Source of the DNA: Mesorhizobium sp. LSJC280B00
GTDB taxonomy: Bacteria; Pseudomonadota; Alphaproteobacteria; Rhizobiales; Rhizobiaceae
Length of the DNA stretch: 34,617 bases
Reading direction: 5' to 3'
NCBI RefSeq assembly: GCF_000502835.1
Contig: NZ_AYVL01000022.1
Span: 1 to 34,617 of the forward strand
Each line of letters opens with the position of its first letter. Position 1 is the first letter of the stretch. Under the pieces are notes generated by a model, which had not been told where the DNA came from, ran no database searches, and saw nothing but the letters and a program-made list of their open reading frames with translations. Of this stretch, positions 15,355-23,035 are shown one piece after another. A program made the translations under genes and the position numbers.

Positions 15355-16452
15355 ATGAAAACCGCGATGCTGACCGCTGCCATCGTTCTGGCCATGCCGG
15401 CTTTCGCATTTGCCCAGGACAAGTGCAACGACGCCGCCAAGGATCAGGCCGGCCCGAACGAGTGCGCCGATGCCGCGTCCAAGAAATCCGACAAGAAGCT
15501 CAACGAGCTTTACCAGCAGATCGAAACCCGCCTGAACGACGACGCGGATACCAGGACGCTTCTCGTTCAAGCACAGCGGGATTGGGTCAAATTTCGCGAC
15601 GCCGAGTGCAGTTTCCAGACCGCGGGAGCGGCTGGAGGAAGCGTGATGCCAATGCTCATCGCGGAGTGCATGGACAGCCTGACGCAATCCCGTGTCAAAG
15701 ATTTCGAGGGTTACCTGAAATGCAGGGAAGGCGATGCGAGTTGCCCCGTTCCGGCAGCGAACACATCACATGCCGTACCTGCCGTGGCCGATGAGAACGG
15801 CCAGGCCGGCCTTGCCCAGGCTGCCGACCCGATAACTATTCCATTGCAACATGTTAGGGGCCACGGAAGCGCTGACGTCGTTTATCACAATCTCGGGATT
15901 GCGTTGGGCATCAATGGTGCCAAGCCTCGTCTGTTCGAATTCGACACGGGGTCGGATGAGTTCAACGCCGAGATCGATTCGAGTGTCCCTGGCGTAGAGC
16001 CGGTGCACGGCAGCAAGCCCGAAATGTACGCCTATGGAGACGGCACCTATGGAGATTGGGTACAGCAGGTCCGGTTCGACAGCCTGTCCTATTACGATCC
16101 GGATGATCCCTCGCAGCCTGTCGTAACCTTCGACGGTGGCTATGGCGCCGGTCGGGTGGTGGATTACGTCTTCACCAAGGGTTTCGGCTATCTCAAGGAT
16201 ATGAAATTGACGCAAAAGCCCGTTGGCCACCGCGGCGATACGCCGGTCTATGCGGATCTTAATGCGCGCAAGAGCATGCAGAATGGCGAACCCGGTGGTT
16301 CGACGACGTTTTACGGTGTCTTTGGAGCCGGCGATTTTCTCGATGAGGGGACGAGGCCGCCGCTCCCGCCAGTCAGACACAAAGCGGCTATGTGGTCTCG
16401 GCCAATGCAAATCTTGGAAAGAAGACGACACGGGGCTGCGCTCCCTGCCTGA
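15355..16452 (+). CDS. LprI domain fused to the N-lobe of a pepsin-like aspartic protease (5' part of a frameshifted gene)
   Basis: The frame encodes a signal peptide (cut after AFA, before QDKC), an LprI/DUF1311 domain (about 22-125, with AQRDWVKFRDAECSFQTAG) and the N-lobe of a pepsin-like protease. D197 lies in EFDTGS, the flap motif is Y227-GDG, and YGVFGAGD (about 320-327) matches the hydrophobic-hydrophobic-Gly strand. After G332 (GGG 16348-16350) the frame runs into a Pro/Arg-rich tail and stops at 16452. The C-lobe continues in the next frame from 16350, so one G has been lost from the GGGG run or a -1 slip occurs there. Restored, the product is 767 residues. GAGGA precedes ATG 15355. 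The LprI part is a paralogue of the gene at 17758. LprI domains inhibit lysozyme; pepsin homologues are rare in bacteria. Confidence 0.75.
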   Translation: MKTAMLTAAIVLAMPAFAFAQDKCNDAAKDQAGPNECADAASKKSDKKLNELYQQIETRLNDDADTRTLLVQAQRDWVKFRDAECSFQTAGAAGGSVMPMLIAECMDSLTQSRVKDFEGYLKCREGDASCPVPAANTSHAVPAVADENGQAGLAQAADPITIPLQHVRGHGSADVVYHNLGIALGINGAKPRLFEFDTGSDEFNAEIDSSVPGVEPVHGSKPEMYAYGDGTYGDWVQQVRFDSLSYYDPDDPSQPVVTFDGGYGAGRVVDYVFTKGFGYLKDMKLTQKPVGHRGDTPVYADLNARKSMQNGEPGGSTTFYGVFGAGDFLDEGTRPPLPPVRHKAAMWSRPMQILERRRHGAALPA

Positions 16453-17657
16453 CGCTGAATTTGTCCCCCAGTCTGAGATCCCAGTTTACGGCCCTGATGC
16501 CCTGGGGCGAACTGGATTATGAATTCCGCCAGAGACGATTCCCGCGATCAGGCGCGAACGCATCCAATCACTACGAAGGGTCTTACCATTATACAATTTC
16601 TTTTGACTATAAGGGAAAGAAGCAGTCGGTTGATTTCAGTGGACCTGTTTTATTGGATACTGGATCGTCGACCTTTCTCGGTATCACCACAGAAGGCTTT
16701 TTTAATAAGCTTCGCTCGAAAGGATTTAAGCTTGATGAATATGATTATACGGTAGTCGATTTTAAGATTTTGGGATTTGAAGATAGTTTCAACAACAAGG
16801 AATACAGCGATGTCGTTATGGATCGACAAAGCGATGAGGAGGGGGGCAATGGAGTTGTTGTCGGGCTACCCTTCTTCCAGTCAAATTCCGTAATGTATGA
16901 TCTGGAGAACAAGACGACCGCATATTCACCCTATTTTGTCAGCGCTGCTAACTTTACCACAGACGCGGCTGCCGAGGATCAAGTGCAGCTGAATCGCGCG
17001 ACCAGCGATGCTGGAAGCAAAGGATGGCTCGGACTGGCCGGCATCATCTCCGGCGCCGGCGACTTCACGATCGAGAAGGATGCGGACGTGCGTATGACCG
17101 GGGCCAATACCTACACCGGCACAACCCATATCGCGGCCGATGGGTATCTTACTCTGGCCGGGCCGGGCAGCATCGAGCATTCCTCGCGCGTCATGGTCGA
17201 CGGTGTGCTCAACATTGATCAGAAAGGAAACTACCTGAAGCCCTGGGGAGTGGCGCACTCCATGAACGGTACGGCCATTCGCACCCTTAGCGGTAAAGGC
17301 GAGGTCTATCTGGGTGCGGGCAGACTGATCCTGACAGAAGCCGACGGGCAATTTGATGGAACCATCGCGAACTATGATGACGCCGGCGACAGCGGCGGCC
17401 TCGTGGTCGCCGGTGGCAAGCTGACGCTGAGCGGCAAGAACAAATATTCGGGCATGACGGAAGTGGCGGCGGGAGCGGAGTTGCACGTGACCGGCTCTTT
17501 GACCGGTGACGTTTCCGTCTCGGGACTGCTTGTCGTTGACGGAGAGGTCTCCGGCGAAGTCATGGTCAAGGAGGGCGGCACGCTGACCGGCTCAGGAAAG
17601 GTCGGCAACGTCACGGTCGCCGAAGGTGGCAAAGCTGATCCAATGAAAACCAGATAA
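16392..17657 (+). pseudogene. Pepsin C-lobe plus autotransporter-type passenger repeats (3' part of the frameshifted gene)
   Basis: The shifted frame, open from at least 16350, carries the second catalytic motif VLLDTGSSTF (D435 in the restored protein) and a pepsin-like C-terminal strand set (GVVVGLPFFQSNSVMYDLEN). Next come about 200 residues of beta-helix passenger repeats typical of autotransporters (TGANTYTGTTHI, GKNKYSGMTEV, GGTLTGSGKVGNVTV). The frame ends abruptly (GGKADPMKTR) where autotransporters continue into LAPGNS-type sequence and a beta-barrel; none follows. GTG 16392 is only the first possible start and has no ribosome site, so independent translation is doubtful. The stretch 16560-16960 is visibly AT-richer than its flanks, pointing to mosaic or foreign origin. 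Confidence 0.7.
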
Positions 17658-17757
17658 TCAGGCCATGGGCCGATCGTGGCAATAACGGACAGCTGACGAG
17701 AACATAGGGCGGGGCTGAGCAACTTAAGAGCTTGACTGCAACCGGAAAGGGAAATCG

Positions 17758-18165
17758 ATGAAAATCGCGATACTGACTGCTGCCGTGGTTCTGGCTGCGC
17801 CGACATTCGCCCTTGCCAAGGACAAGTGCGCCGATGCCAAGGATCAGGCCACCATGAACCAGTGCTTCGGTGCCGAGTTCCAAAAATCCGACAAGAAGCT
17901 CAATGAGCTTTACAAGCAGATCGAAGCCCGCCTGAAGGACGATGCGGATACCAAGAAGCTTCTTGTTCAGGCACAGCGGGATTGGGGCAAGTTTCGCGAC
18001 GCGGAGTGCAGTTTCCAGACCGCAGGCGCGGCCGGAGGAAGCATGATGCCAATGCTCATCGCGCAGTGCATGGACGGCCTGACGCAATCCCGTGTCAAAG
18101 GTTTCGAAGGCTATCTGAAATGCCAGGAAGGCGACATGAGCTGCCCTGTTCCGGCCGCGAACTGA
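17758..18165 (+). CDS. LprI-family (DUF1311) secreted protein, putative lysozyme inhibitor
   Basis: A 135-residue protein: signal peptide cut after ALA before KDKC, then one LprI/DUF1311 domain with the family core (LNELYKQIEARL, AQRDWGKFRDAECSFQTAG, GSMMPMLIAQCMDGLTQSR) and conserved cysteines. LprI of Mycobacterium is a periplasmic lysozyme inhibitor; many members have no tested role. It is a close paralogue of the N-terminal part of the protein starting at 15355, with near-identical blocks throughout, and it ends with a stop exactly where that copy continues into the protease. The ribosome site AAGGGAAA is close to ATG 17758. It probably belongs to the same plus-strand transcript of exported proteins. 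Confidence 0.85.
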   Translation: MKIAILTAAVVLAAPTFALAKDKCADAKDQATMNQCFGAEFQKSDKKLNELYKQIEARLKDDADTKKLLVQAQRDWGKFRDAECSFQTAGAAGGSMMPMLIAQCMDGLTQSRVKGFEGYLKCQEGDMSCPVPAAN

Positions 18166-18282
18166 CACGTGCCACAGCTGATCTGATCACGATGATGTCG
18201 GCGGCGAGCGTGATGTCGCCGCCAGACATGAAAGGATGCGAGGGGCATCATCATTGCGTGAGGGACTTGAGGGAGGTGGATT

Positions 18283-18783
18283 ATGAAACGCTATGGATCG
18301 TCGCTCGCATTGACAATTGCGGCATCTGTACTGTTGGCATGTGTCGTGCCGGCAACAGCCCAGACTGACATGAGCTTCGACATCAACGTCACGCTTTCCA
18401 AAAAGGCAGCCGCCAAGCTCGCGGCTGAAAAGGAGCGGATCGTTGTCTTCGCCTCCTATTACGGCGACCCGAAGAGGAGCGCCGAGAAGCGTGTAAACGA
18501 AATCGGCCAGATCGATCTCACGCCGCAGGACGAAGAGGTGGAGATACCGGGTACAGCGGGCCACGCTCACATCAGCGGCACAAAGGTCGACACGAAGCGT
18601 CTCGATTGGCTTGCCGGCCCTCCCGAGGTCAACGTCAACGTTGCGTCGGCGCGCAAGAGCAGTCCGGACAATCTGCTCAGCTGCGACTTCATCGACGGTC
18701 CACTAGGCGATGCCCAAAGGAAGACTGTGACGCTTCATTGCGGATTGATCGAAGAACATGTGGACACGAAGTTGAAGCCATAA
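18283..18783 (+). CDS. Secreted protein of unknown function
   Basis: A 166-residue protein with a signal peptide (MKRYGSSLALTIAASVLL..., cut after ATA before QTDMS). The mature part looks like a single beta-rich domain: FDINVTLSKKAAAKLAAEKERIVVFASYYGDP, then VEIPGTAGHAHISG, VNVNVASARKSSPDNLLSCDF and LHCGLIEE, with two cysteines that could pair. I cannot name the family. A strong ribosome site (GGGAGGTGG, ending about three bases before the TTATG) precedes ATG 18283. It lies 117 bases after the LprI gene and in the same direction, so it is likely part of the exported-protein cluster. Confidence 0.75.
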   Translation: MKRYGSSLALTIAASVLLACVVPATAQTDMSFDINVTLSKKAAAKLAAEKERIVVFASYYGDPKRSAEKRVNEIGQIDLTPQDEEVEIPGTAGHAHISGTKVDTKRLDWLAGPPEVNVNVASARKSSPDNLLSCDFIDGPLGDAQRKTVTLHCGLIEEHVDTKLKP

Positions 18784-18869
18784 GGCTTACAAATCATGCG
18801 CCTCGCCACCGGCGCCAACGTACATTACTCGCGGCATGACCTGCTTACTTCAGGGAGACAAAGATTCTC

Positions 18870-19241
18870 ATGCGCCCGCTGTTCGCTATCTGTTTCGGCC
18901 TGGTCATCATGTCCTTGCCTGCGACCGCCCATGCCGAGCGCCGTTGTGGTTGGTACTCCAGCCCGACACCCGGCAACCTCGTCCTGACCGACAGTGACGG
19001 GGATTGGTGGATCCAGATGCAGGGACGACCGGATCCCAAAGGCATCGACAATGTGCCGGCCTTTGACGAGCGGCAATTCGTCGAGACCAATGTGCCTGGT
19101 TCGGGTCACGGCTACGGATGTGCGTGCATGAACGTCGTAACCAACGCCAAGCAACAGAAGATCACCAGAGTGATCTCGGGCCAAATCCTTCCGCTGCTGC
19201 GCTGTCGCAACGACAGATTGCTGCCTAACCCGGACGGATAG
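18870..19241 (+). CDS. Secreted DUF4087-like protein
   Basis: A 123-residue protein with a short signal peptide cut after AHA before ERRCGWY. The mature domain has the pattern I associate with DUF4087: RCGWYSSPTPGNLVLTDSDGDWWIQMQG, then FDERQFVETN, HGYGCACMNV and ILPLLRCRND, with four conserved cysteines. The function of the family is unknown. AGGGAGA (18852-18858) is 11 bases before ATG 18870. It is the last gene of the exported-protein run and is followed 58 bases later by a strong hairpin terminator. Confidence 0.7.
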   Translation: MRPLFAICFGLVIMSLPATAHAERRCGWYSSPTPGNLVLTDSDGDWWIQMQGRPDPKGIDNVPAFDERQFVETNVPGSGHGYGCACMNVVTNAKQQKITRVISGQILPLLRCRNDRLLPNPDG

Positions 19242-19299
19242 TTATTAGATATCTTGTGGATGCCATGGCTGACGGTAGGGCAGCCTAGAGCATTGGATC

Positions 19300-19331
19300 A
19301 AGAAAAAGCCCGGCAAACCGGGCTTTTTCTT
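19300..19331. terminator. Bidirectional intrinsic terminator
   Basis: A perfect 14-bp inverted repeat: AAGAAAAAGCCCGG (19300-19313), loop CAAA, CCGGGCTTTTTCTT (19318-19331). GC-rich stem with T-tracts on both strands, so it can end the plus-strand exported-protein cluster and also transcripts from the tRNA on the minus strand. Confidence 0.9.
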
Positions 19332-19371
19332 GGGTCTCTGAAACCGCATCAATCGGTTCGAAACGGGAATT

Positions 19372-19456
19372 TGGTGCCCAGAAGAGGACTCGAACCTCCA
19401 CTCCTTGCGGAACACGGACCTGAACCGTGCGCGTCTACCAATTCCGCCATCTGGGC
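19372..19456 (-). tRNA. tRNA-Leu (anticodon CAG)
   Basis: On the minus strand the sequence folds as a class II tRNA: acceptor GCCCAGA pairs with TCTGGGC near the 3' end, D-arm GGCGGAATTGGTAGACGC, anticodon stem CACGG/CCGTG with loop TTCAGGT (anticodon CAG), a long variable arm, T-arm GGTTCGAGTCC and encoded ACCA. It reads CUG codons, the main leucine codon in GC-rich genomes. tRNA genes are common integration sites, but no integrase or attachment-site repeat is seen beside it. Confidence 0.95.
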
Positions 19457-19529
19457 TGGTGCGCGCTCATTAAGCGGGCGAGGGATGAGTGTCAACGCGC
19501 TTTTTTGAAAGCCGCGTTCCTTCTCCGGC

Positions 19530-20150
19530 TCAATGCTCCAGCACTTCTTTCGACGCCACCGTGGAATCGGCGTTGAGCGTGTAGATGATCGGCACACCGG
19601 TGCCGAGCTCGAGCTTGACGATCTCCTCGCCCGATTTGCCGTCCAGCGCCATGATCAGCGCGCGCAGCGAATTGCCGTGCGCCGCCACCAGCACGGTGCC
19701 GCCGCGCAGCACATGCGGTTGCAGATCGTGCAGGTAATAGGGCCAGACGCGCGCGCCGGTGTCCTTCAGGCTTTCACCGCCGGGCGGCGGCACGTCATAG
19801 GAGCGGCGCCATATATGCACCTGCTCCTCGCCCCATTTCTTGCGCGCATCATCCTTGTTGAGGCCGGAGAGATCGCCATAGTCGCGCTCGTTCAGCGCCT
19901 GGTCGCGAACGGTCTCGAGATCGCTCTGGCCAACGGCGTCGAGAATATGCTGGCAGGTCTTCTGCGCCCGGATCAGCGACGACGTGAAGGCGATGTCGAA
20001 CTTCATGCCGCGCGCCCTGAGCTTGGCGCCGGCCGCCTTGGCTTCGGCATGGCCCAGTTCGGTCAGGTCGACGTCGCGCCAGCCGGTAAATAGGTTCTTC
20101 AGGTTCCATTCGCTCTGGCCATGGCGCACGAGCACGAGAGTTCTCGACAT
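19530..20150 (-). CDS. gpmA: 2,3-bisphosphoglycerate-dependent phosphoglycerate mutase
   Basis: A 206-residue cytoplasmic glycolytic enzyme converting 3-phosphoglycerate to 2-phosphoglycerate. The phosphohistidine motif LVRHGQSEWN has H10, ERDYGDLSG carries the catalytic Glu region, and VAAHGNSLRA supplies the second histidine. The protein is shorter than E. coli GpmA (about 250) but of the usual alphaproteobacterial length. AAGGAGC precedes ATG 20150. It is the last gene of a minus-strand run glk - ABC exporter - dapB - gpmA. The 76 bases before it consist mostly of a tandem repeat, so its leader RNA is unusual. Confidence 0.95.
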   Translation of the reverse strand: MSRTLVLVRHGQSEWNLKNLFTGWRDVDLTELGHAEAKAAGAKLRARGMKFDIAFTSSLIRAQKTCQHILDAVGQSDLETVRDQALNERDYGDLSGLNKDDARKKWGEEQVHIWRRSYDVPPPGGESLKDTGARVWPYYLHDLQPHVLRGGTVLVAAHGNSLRALIMALDGKSGEEIVKLELGTGVPIIYTLNADSTVASKEVLEH

Positions 20151-20161
20151 ATTTGCTCCTT

Positions 20162-20231
20162 CAAATTTTGTGAATCAGCCAAATCTTGTGGATCAGCCAA
20201 GTCTGTGGATCAGCCAAGTCTGTGGATCAGC
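20162..20231 (-). repeat. Four-unit tandem repeat (17-18 bp) in the gpmA leader
   Basis: Four head-to-tail units fill the dapB-gpmA gap: 20162-20179, 20180-20197, 20198-20214 and 20215-20231, of 18, 18, 17 and 17 bases. The two nearest dapB are identical (GCTGATCCACAGACTTG on the gene strand), and the two nearest gpmA have drifted and gained one base. The dapB stop lies in the unit at 20215-20231, and the array ends just before the gpmA ribosome site. Confidence 0.85.
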
Positions 20232-21060
20232 TTGTCAGGCCGAGCACGTCCCGCATCGAATAGAGGCCCGGCTTGCGGCCGCGCGCCCACAGGGCTGCCT
20301 TGACCGCGCCACGGGCAAAGATCGCCCGGTCCTCGGCATGATGGGCAAGCGTGATGCGCTCGCCGGTACCGGCCAGCACCACACTGTGGTCGCCGACCAC
20401 CGAGCCGCCACGCAAGCTGGCGAAACCGATCGAGCCTGCCTTGCGCACGCCGGTATGGCCGTCGCGCACGCGAACATCGTTGCCGGCAAGTGCTACGCCG
20501 CGCCCGGCAGCGGCGGCCTCGCCGAGCAGCAGCGCCGTGCCCGACGGCGCATCGACCTTGTGCCGGTGGTGCATTTCCAGGATCTCGATGTCGAAATCGT
20601 CGGCATCGAGCGCGCGCGCCGCCTGCTCAACCAGCACCGCCAGCAGATTGACGCCGAGGCTCATATTGCCTGACTTGACCACCGTCGCGTGCCGCGCCGC
20701 CGCCGCGATCCTGGCATTGTCTTCAGCCGAGCAGCCGGTGGTGCCGATGATATGGGCGATGCGCGCCTGCGCCGCGTAGCCGGCGAATTCGACGGTCGCC
20801 GCCGGCGTGGTGAAATCGAGCACGCCGTCGGCCTTGGCGAAGGCCGGCAGCGGATCGTCGCCGATCGCCACCTCGAGCCTGCCGACGCCGGCCAGCTCGC
20901 CGGCATCCTTGCCGATATGGGGCGAACCGGCCCGCTCGATGGCGCCGGCGACACGGGCGCCCGGTATCGTGTGGATGGCGCGGATCAGCGCCTGGCCCAT
21001 CCGGCCGGCCGCGCCCACCACCACCAGGCCCATTTCACTAACGGTCGGCGTGTCACTCAT
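20227..21060 (-). CDS. dapB: 4-hydroxy-tetrahydrodipicolinate reductase
   Basis: A 277-residue enzyme of the diaminopimelate/lysine pathway, which reduces 4-hydroxy-tetrahydrodipicolinate with NAD(P)H in the cytoplasm. The N-terminal Rossmann motif is VVGAAGRMGQA (about 14-24), the substrate-loop signature is EMHHRHKVDAPSGTA (about 160-175), and GTTGCS and SGNMSLGVN are also in place. Length is normal. Its ATG overlaps the stop of the ABC exporter gene by four bases (ATGA), so translation is coupled. Its own stop falls in the tandem repeat that leads into gpmA. DapB makes the peptidoglycan precursor diaminopimelate. Confidence 0.96.
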   Translation of the reverse strand: MSDTPTVSEMGLVVVGAAGRMGQALIRAIHTIPGARVAGAIERAGSPHIGKDAGELAGVGRLEVAIGDDPLPAFAKADGVLDFTTPAATVEFAGYAAQARIAHIIGTTGCSAEDNARIAAAARHATVVKSGNMSLGVNLLAVLVEQAARALDADDFDIEILEMHHRHKVDAPSGTALLLGEAAAAGRGVALAGNDVRVRDGHTGVRKAGSIGFASLRGGSVVGDHSVVLAGTGERITLAHHAEDRAIFARGAVKAALWARGRKPGLYSMRDVLGLTS

Positions 21061-22955
21061 GAATGTCTCCCGGCCGCCTTTTTCGCGCGACCATTTTCCG
21101 CCGCACTCTGGATTGGCTCGCCGTCATCGACAAGCCCCAGCCCTTTCCTGCCTTGCACCCGGTGGAACCGGGCATAGACGCTGTGCGGGTCGGCCATCAG
21201 CGAGGCATGCGTGCCCTGTTCGACCAGCCGGCCCTGCTCCAGCACGATGATATGATCGGCATTGACCACCGTCGACAGCCGGTGCGCGATGACAATGGTG
21301 GTGCGCCCTTCCATGACATGGGTCAGCGCTTCCTGGACGCGGGCCTCGGCCTCGTTGTCGAGCGCCGAGGTGGCTTCATCGAGCAGCAGGATCGGCGCCT
21401 GCCGAACGATAGCGCGTGCAATCGATACACGCTGGCGCTGGCCGCCCGACAGCGTCACGCCGTTCTCGCCGACCGGCGTGTCGTAGCCTTGCGGCTGCTG
21501 GCGGATGAAATCGTGTGCCGCGGCCTGTTGGGCGGCGCGTTCAATCTCTGCGTCGGTGGCGCTCAGCCTGCCGTACCGGATGTTGTCGCGGATGGTGCCT
21601 TCGAACAGATAGGGCTGCTGCGATACATAGGCGATCGAGCCGCGCAGCGAATGCTTGGTGACCTTTGAAATGTCCTGGCGGTCGATTTCGATGCTGCCCG
21701 ACTCGACGTCGTGGAAGCGCTGCAGCAGCGCAACCAGCGTCGTCTTGCCGGCGCCCGAGGCGCCGACGATGGCGGTCACCTTGCCGGCGGCGGCGACAAA
21801 GCTCAGGTCCTGCAGGACCGGCGCCTCTTCGACATAGCGGAAGGACACGTTGTTGAAGCGCACTTCGCCAGAGGTGAATTTCGCCTCGGCGGCTCCCGGC
21901 ACGTCACCCTGCTGCGGCTCGAGGTCGAGAAGCTCGTAGATCATGCGCGCATTGACCAGCGACTTTTCCATGCCGACCTGCATACGCGCCAGCCGCCTGG
22001 CCGGGTCATAGGCAAGCAGCAGGGCGGTGATGAAGGCAAACACCGCGCCCGGCGGCTGGCCGCCGACGGTCGCCCGGTAGCCGGAATAGGCGATGACACC
22101 GGCGACGGCGAAGCCGGCCAGCATTTCGGAGATCGGCGTCAGCCGTTCCGAGACGCGGGCGATCTTGTTTGCCCGCTGCTCGGCGCCCGCGACGAGGCCG
22201 CCGATGCGGCGCGACAGCTCGTCTTCCAGGGTGAAGGCCTTGACGATAGCGATGCCTTGCGTCGCTTCCTGCATGGCGCCGATCAGCCGCGAGTTGATCT
22301 GCACCGATTCACGGGTGATGCAACGCACCCGGCGCATCAGATAGGTGACACTGTAGATCAAGGGCGGCCCGACCAGCAGCGACATCGCCGAGAGCATCGG
22401 GTCCTGCCAGATCATGACGCCAACCAGCGCGACAAGCGATACGGCATCGCGCGCCAGCGATGTCAGCGTCATCGACAGGAGATCGCGGATGCCGTTGACG
22501 TTCTCGTTGATCTGCGCGGCGAGCCGGCCCGAGCGGGTGTCGTTGAAGAAGCTGACGCCGAGCTTCATCAGGTGGTCGAAGATGCGGCGTTGATAGCGCG
22601 CCACCAGATTGTTGCCGATTTTGGCCAGCGTCACTGCCTGGCCGTAGCTGGCCAGCCCGCGCAGCATGAAGGCGGCCAGGATCGACACGCTGATCAGCGC
22701 GATAAGATCGCCGCGCTGTTGGTAGAAGATCTGATCGATGACATCCTTCATGATCCAGGCTGTGAAGGCGGTTGTCGCCGCGATCGTCACCAGGCAAAGC
22801 ACGGCAAGAGCATAGTACCAGCGATAATCGCGGCTGTTCTCGGCGACGATGCGGCGAATCACCGCCACGATCTCGCTGGGACGGACTTTCCCTTTAGTTG
22901 GTCCTGGAAGTGTCAAGTTGGAGCGCTTTGTGGTTTCGGTCCGGCCGGGCTGCAA
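21057..22955 (-). CDS. MsbA-like ABC exporter (fused membrane and ATPase domains)
   Basis: A 632-residue half-transporter. Residues about 45-330 form a six-helix ABC exporter membrane domain, and about 365-600 the ATPase: Walker A GASGAGKTT, Q-loop SQQPYLFEG, signature LSGGQRQR, Walker B ILLLDEATSALD and H-loop IAHRL. It works as a homodimer in the inner membrane; MsbA relatives flip lipid A-core or other lipids, and cyclic glucan exporters are similar. The substrate is not readable here. TTG 22955 is chosen because AAGAGG (22964-22969) lies eight bases upstream and no ATG fits. It follows glk by 80 bases and overlaps dapB by four. Confidence 0.9.
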   Translation of the reverse strand: MQPGRTETTKRSNLTLPGPTKGKVRPSEIVAVIRRIVAENSRDYRWYYALAVLCLVTIAATTAFTAWIMKDVIDQIFYQQRGDLIALISVSILAAFMLRGLASYGQAVTLAKIGNNLVARYQRRIFDHLMKLGVSFFNDTRSGRLAAQINENVNGIRDLLSMTLTSLARDAVSLVALVGVMIWQDPMLSAMSLLVGPPLIYSVTYLMRRVRCITRESVQINSRLIGAMQEATQGIAIVKAFTLEDELSRRIGGLVAGAEQRANKIARVSERLTPISEMLAGFAVAGVIAYSGYRATVGGQPPGAVFAFITALLLAYDPARRLARMQVGMEKSLVNARMIYELLDLEPQQGDVPGAAEAKFTSGEVRFNNVSFRYVEEAPVLQDLSFVAAAGKVTAIVGASGAGKTTLVALLQRFHDVESGSIEIDRQDISKVTKHSLRGSIAYVSQQPYLFEGTIRDNIRYGRLSATDAEIERAAQQAAAHDFIRQQPQGYDTPVGENGVTLSGGQRQRVSIARAIVRQAPILLLDEATSALDNEAEARVQEALTHVMEGRTTIVIAHRLSTVVNADHIIVLEQGRLVEQGTHASLMADPHSVYARFHRVQGRKGLGLVDDGEPIQSAAENGRAKKAAGRHS

Positions 22956-23035
22956 TTCGGCAACCTCTTAACGCTCCAATGGCGGCTTGCCTATGGCCGA
23001 GGACGGCGAAACTTCGTCGCGGCGCAGCTTGTATT

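Noticed and set aside
19372..19456. tRNA-Leu as the attachment site of a genomic island
   Set aside because: No integrase, and no second copy of the tRNA 3' end is visible in the window.
20162..20231. Tandem array as a CRISPR
   Set aside because: Units abut with no spacers, and no cas genes are present. It is a simple tandem repeat.
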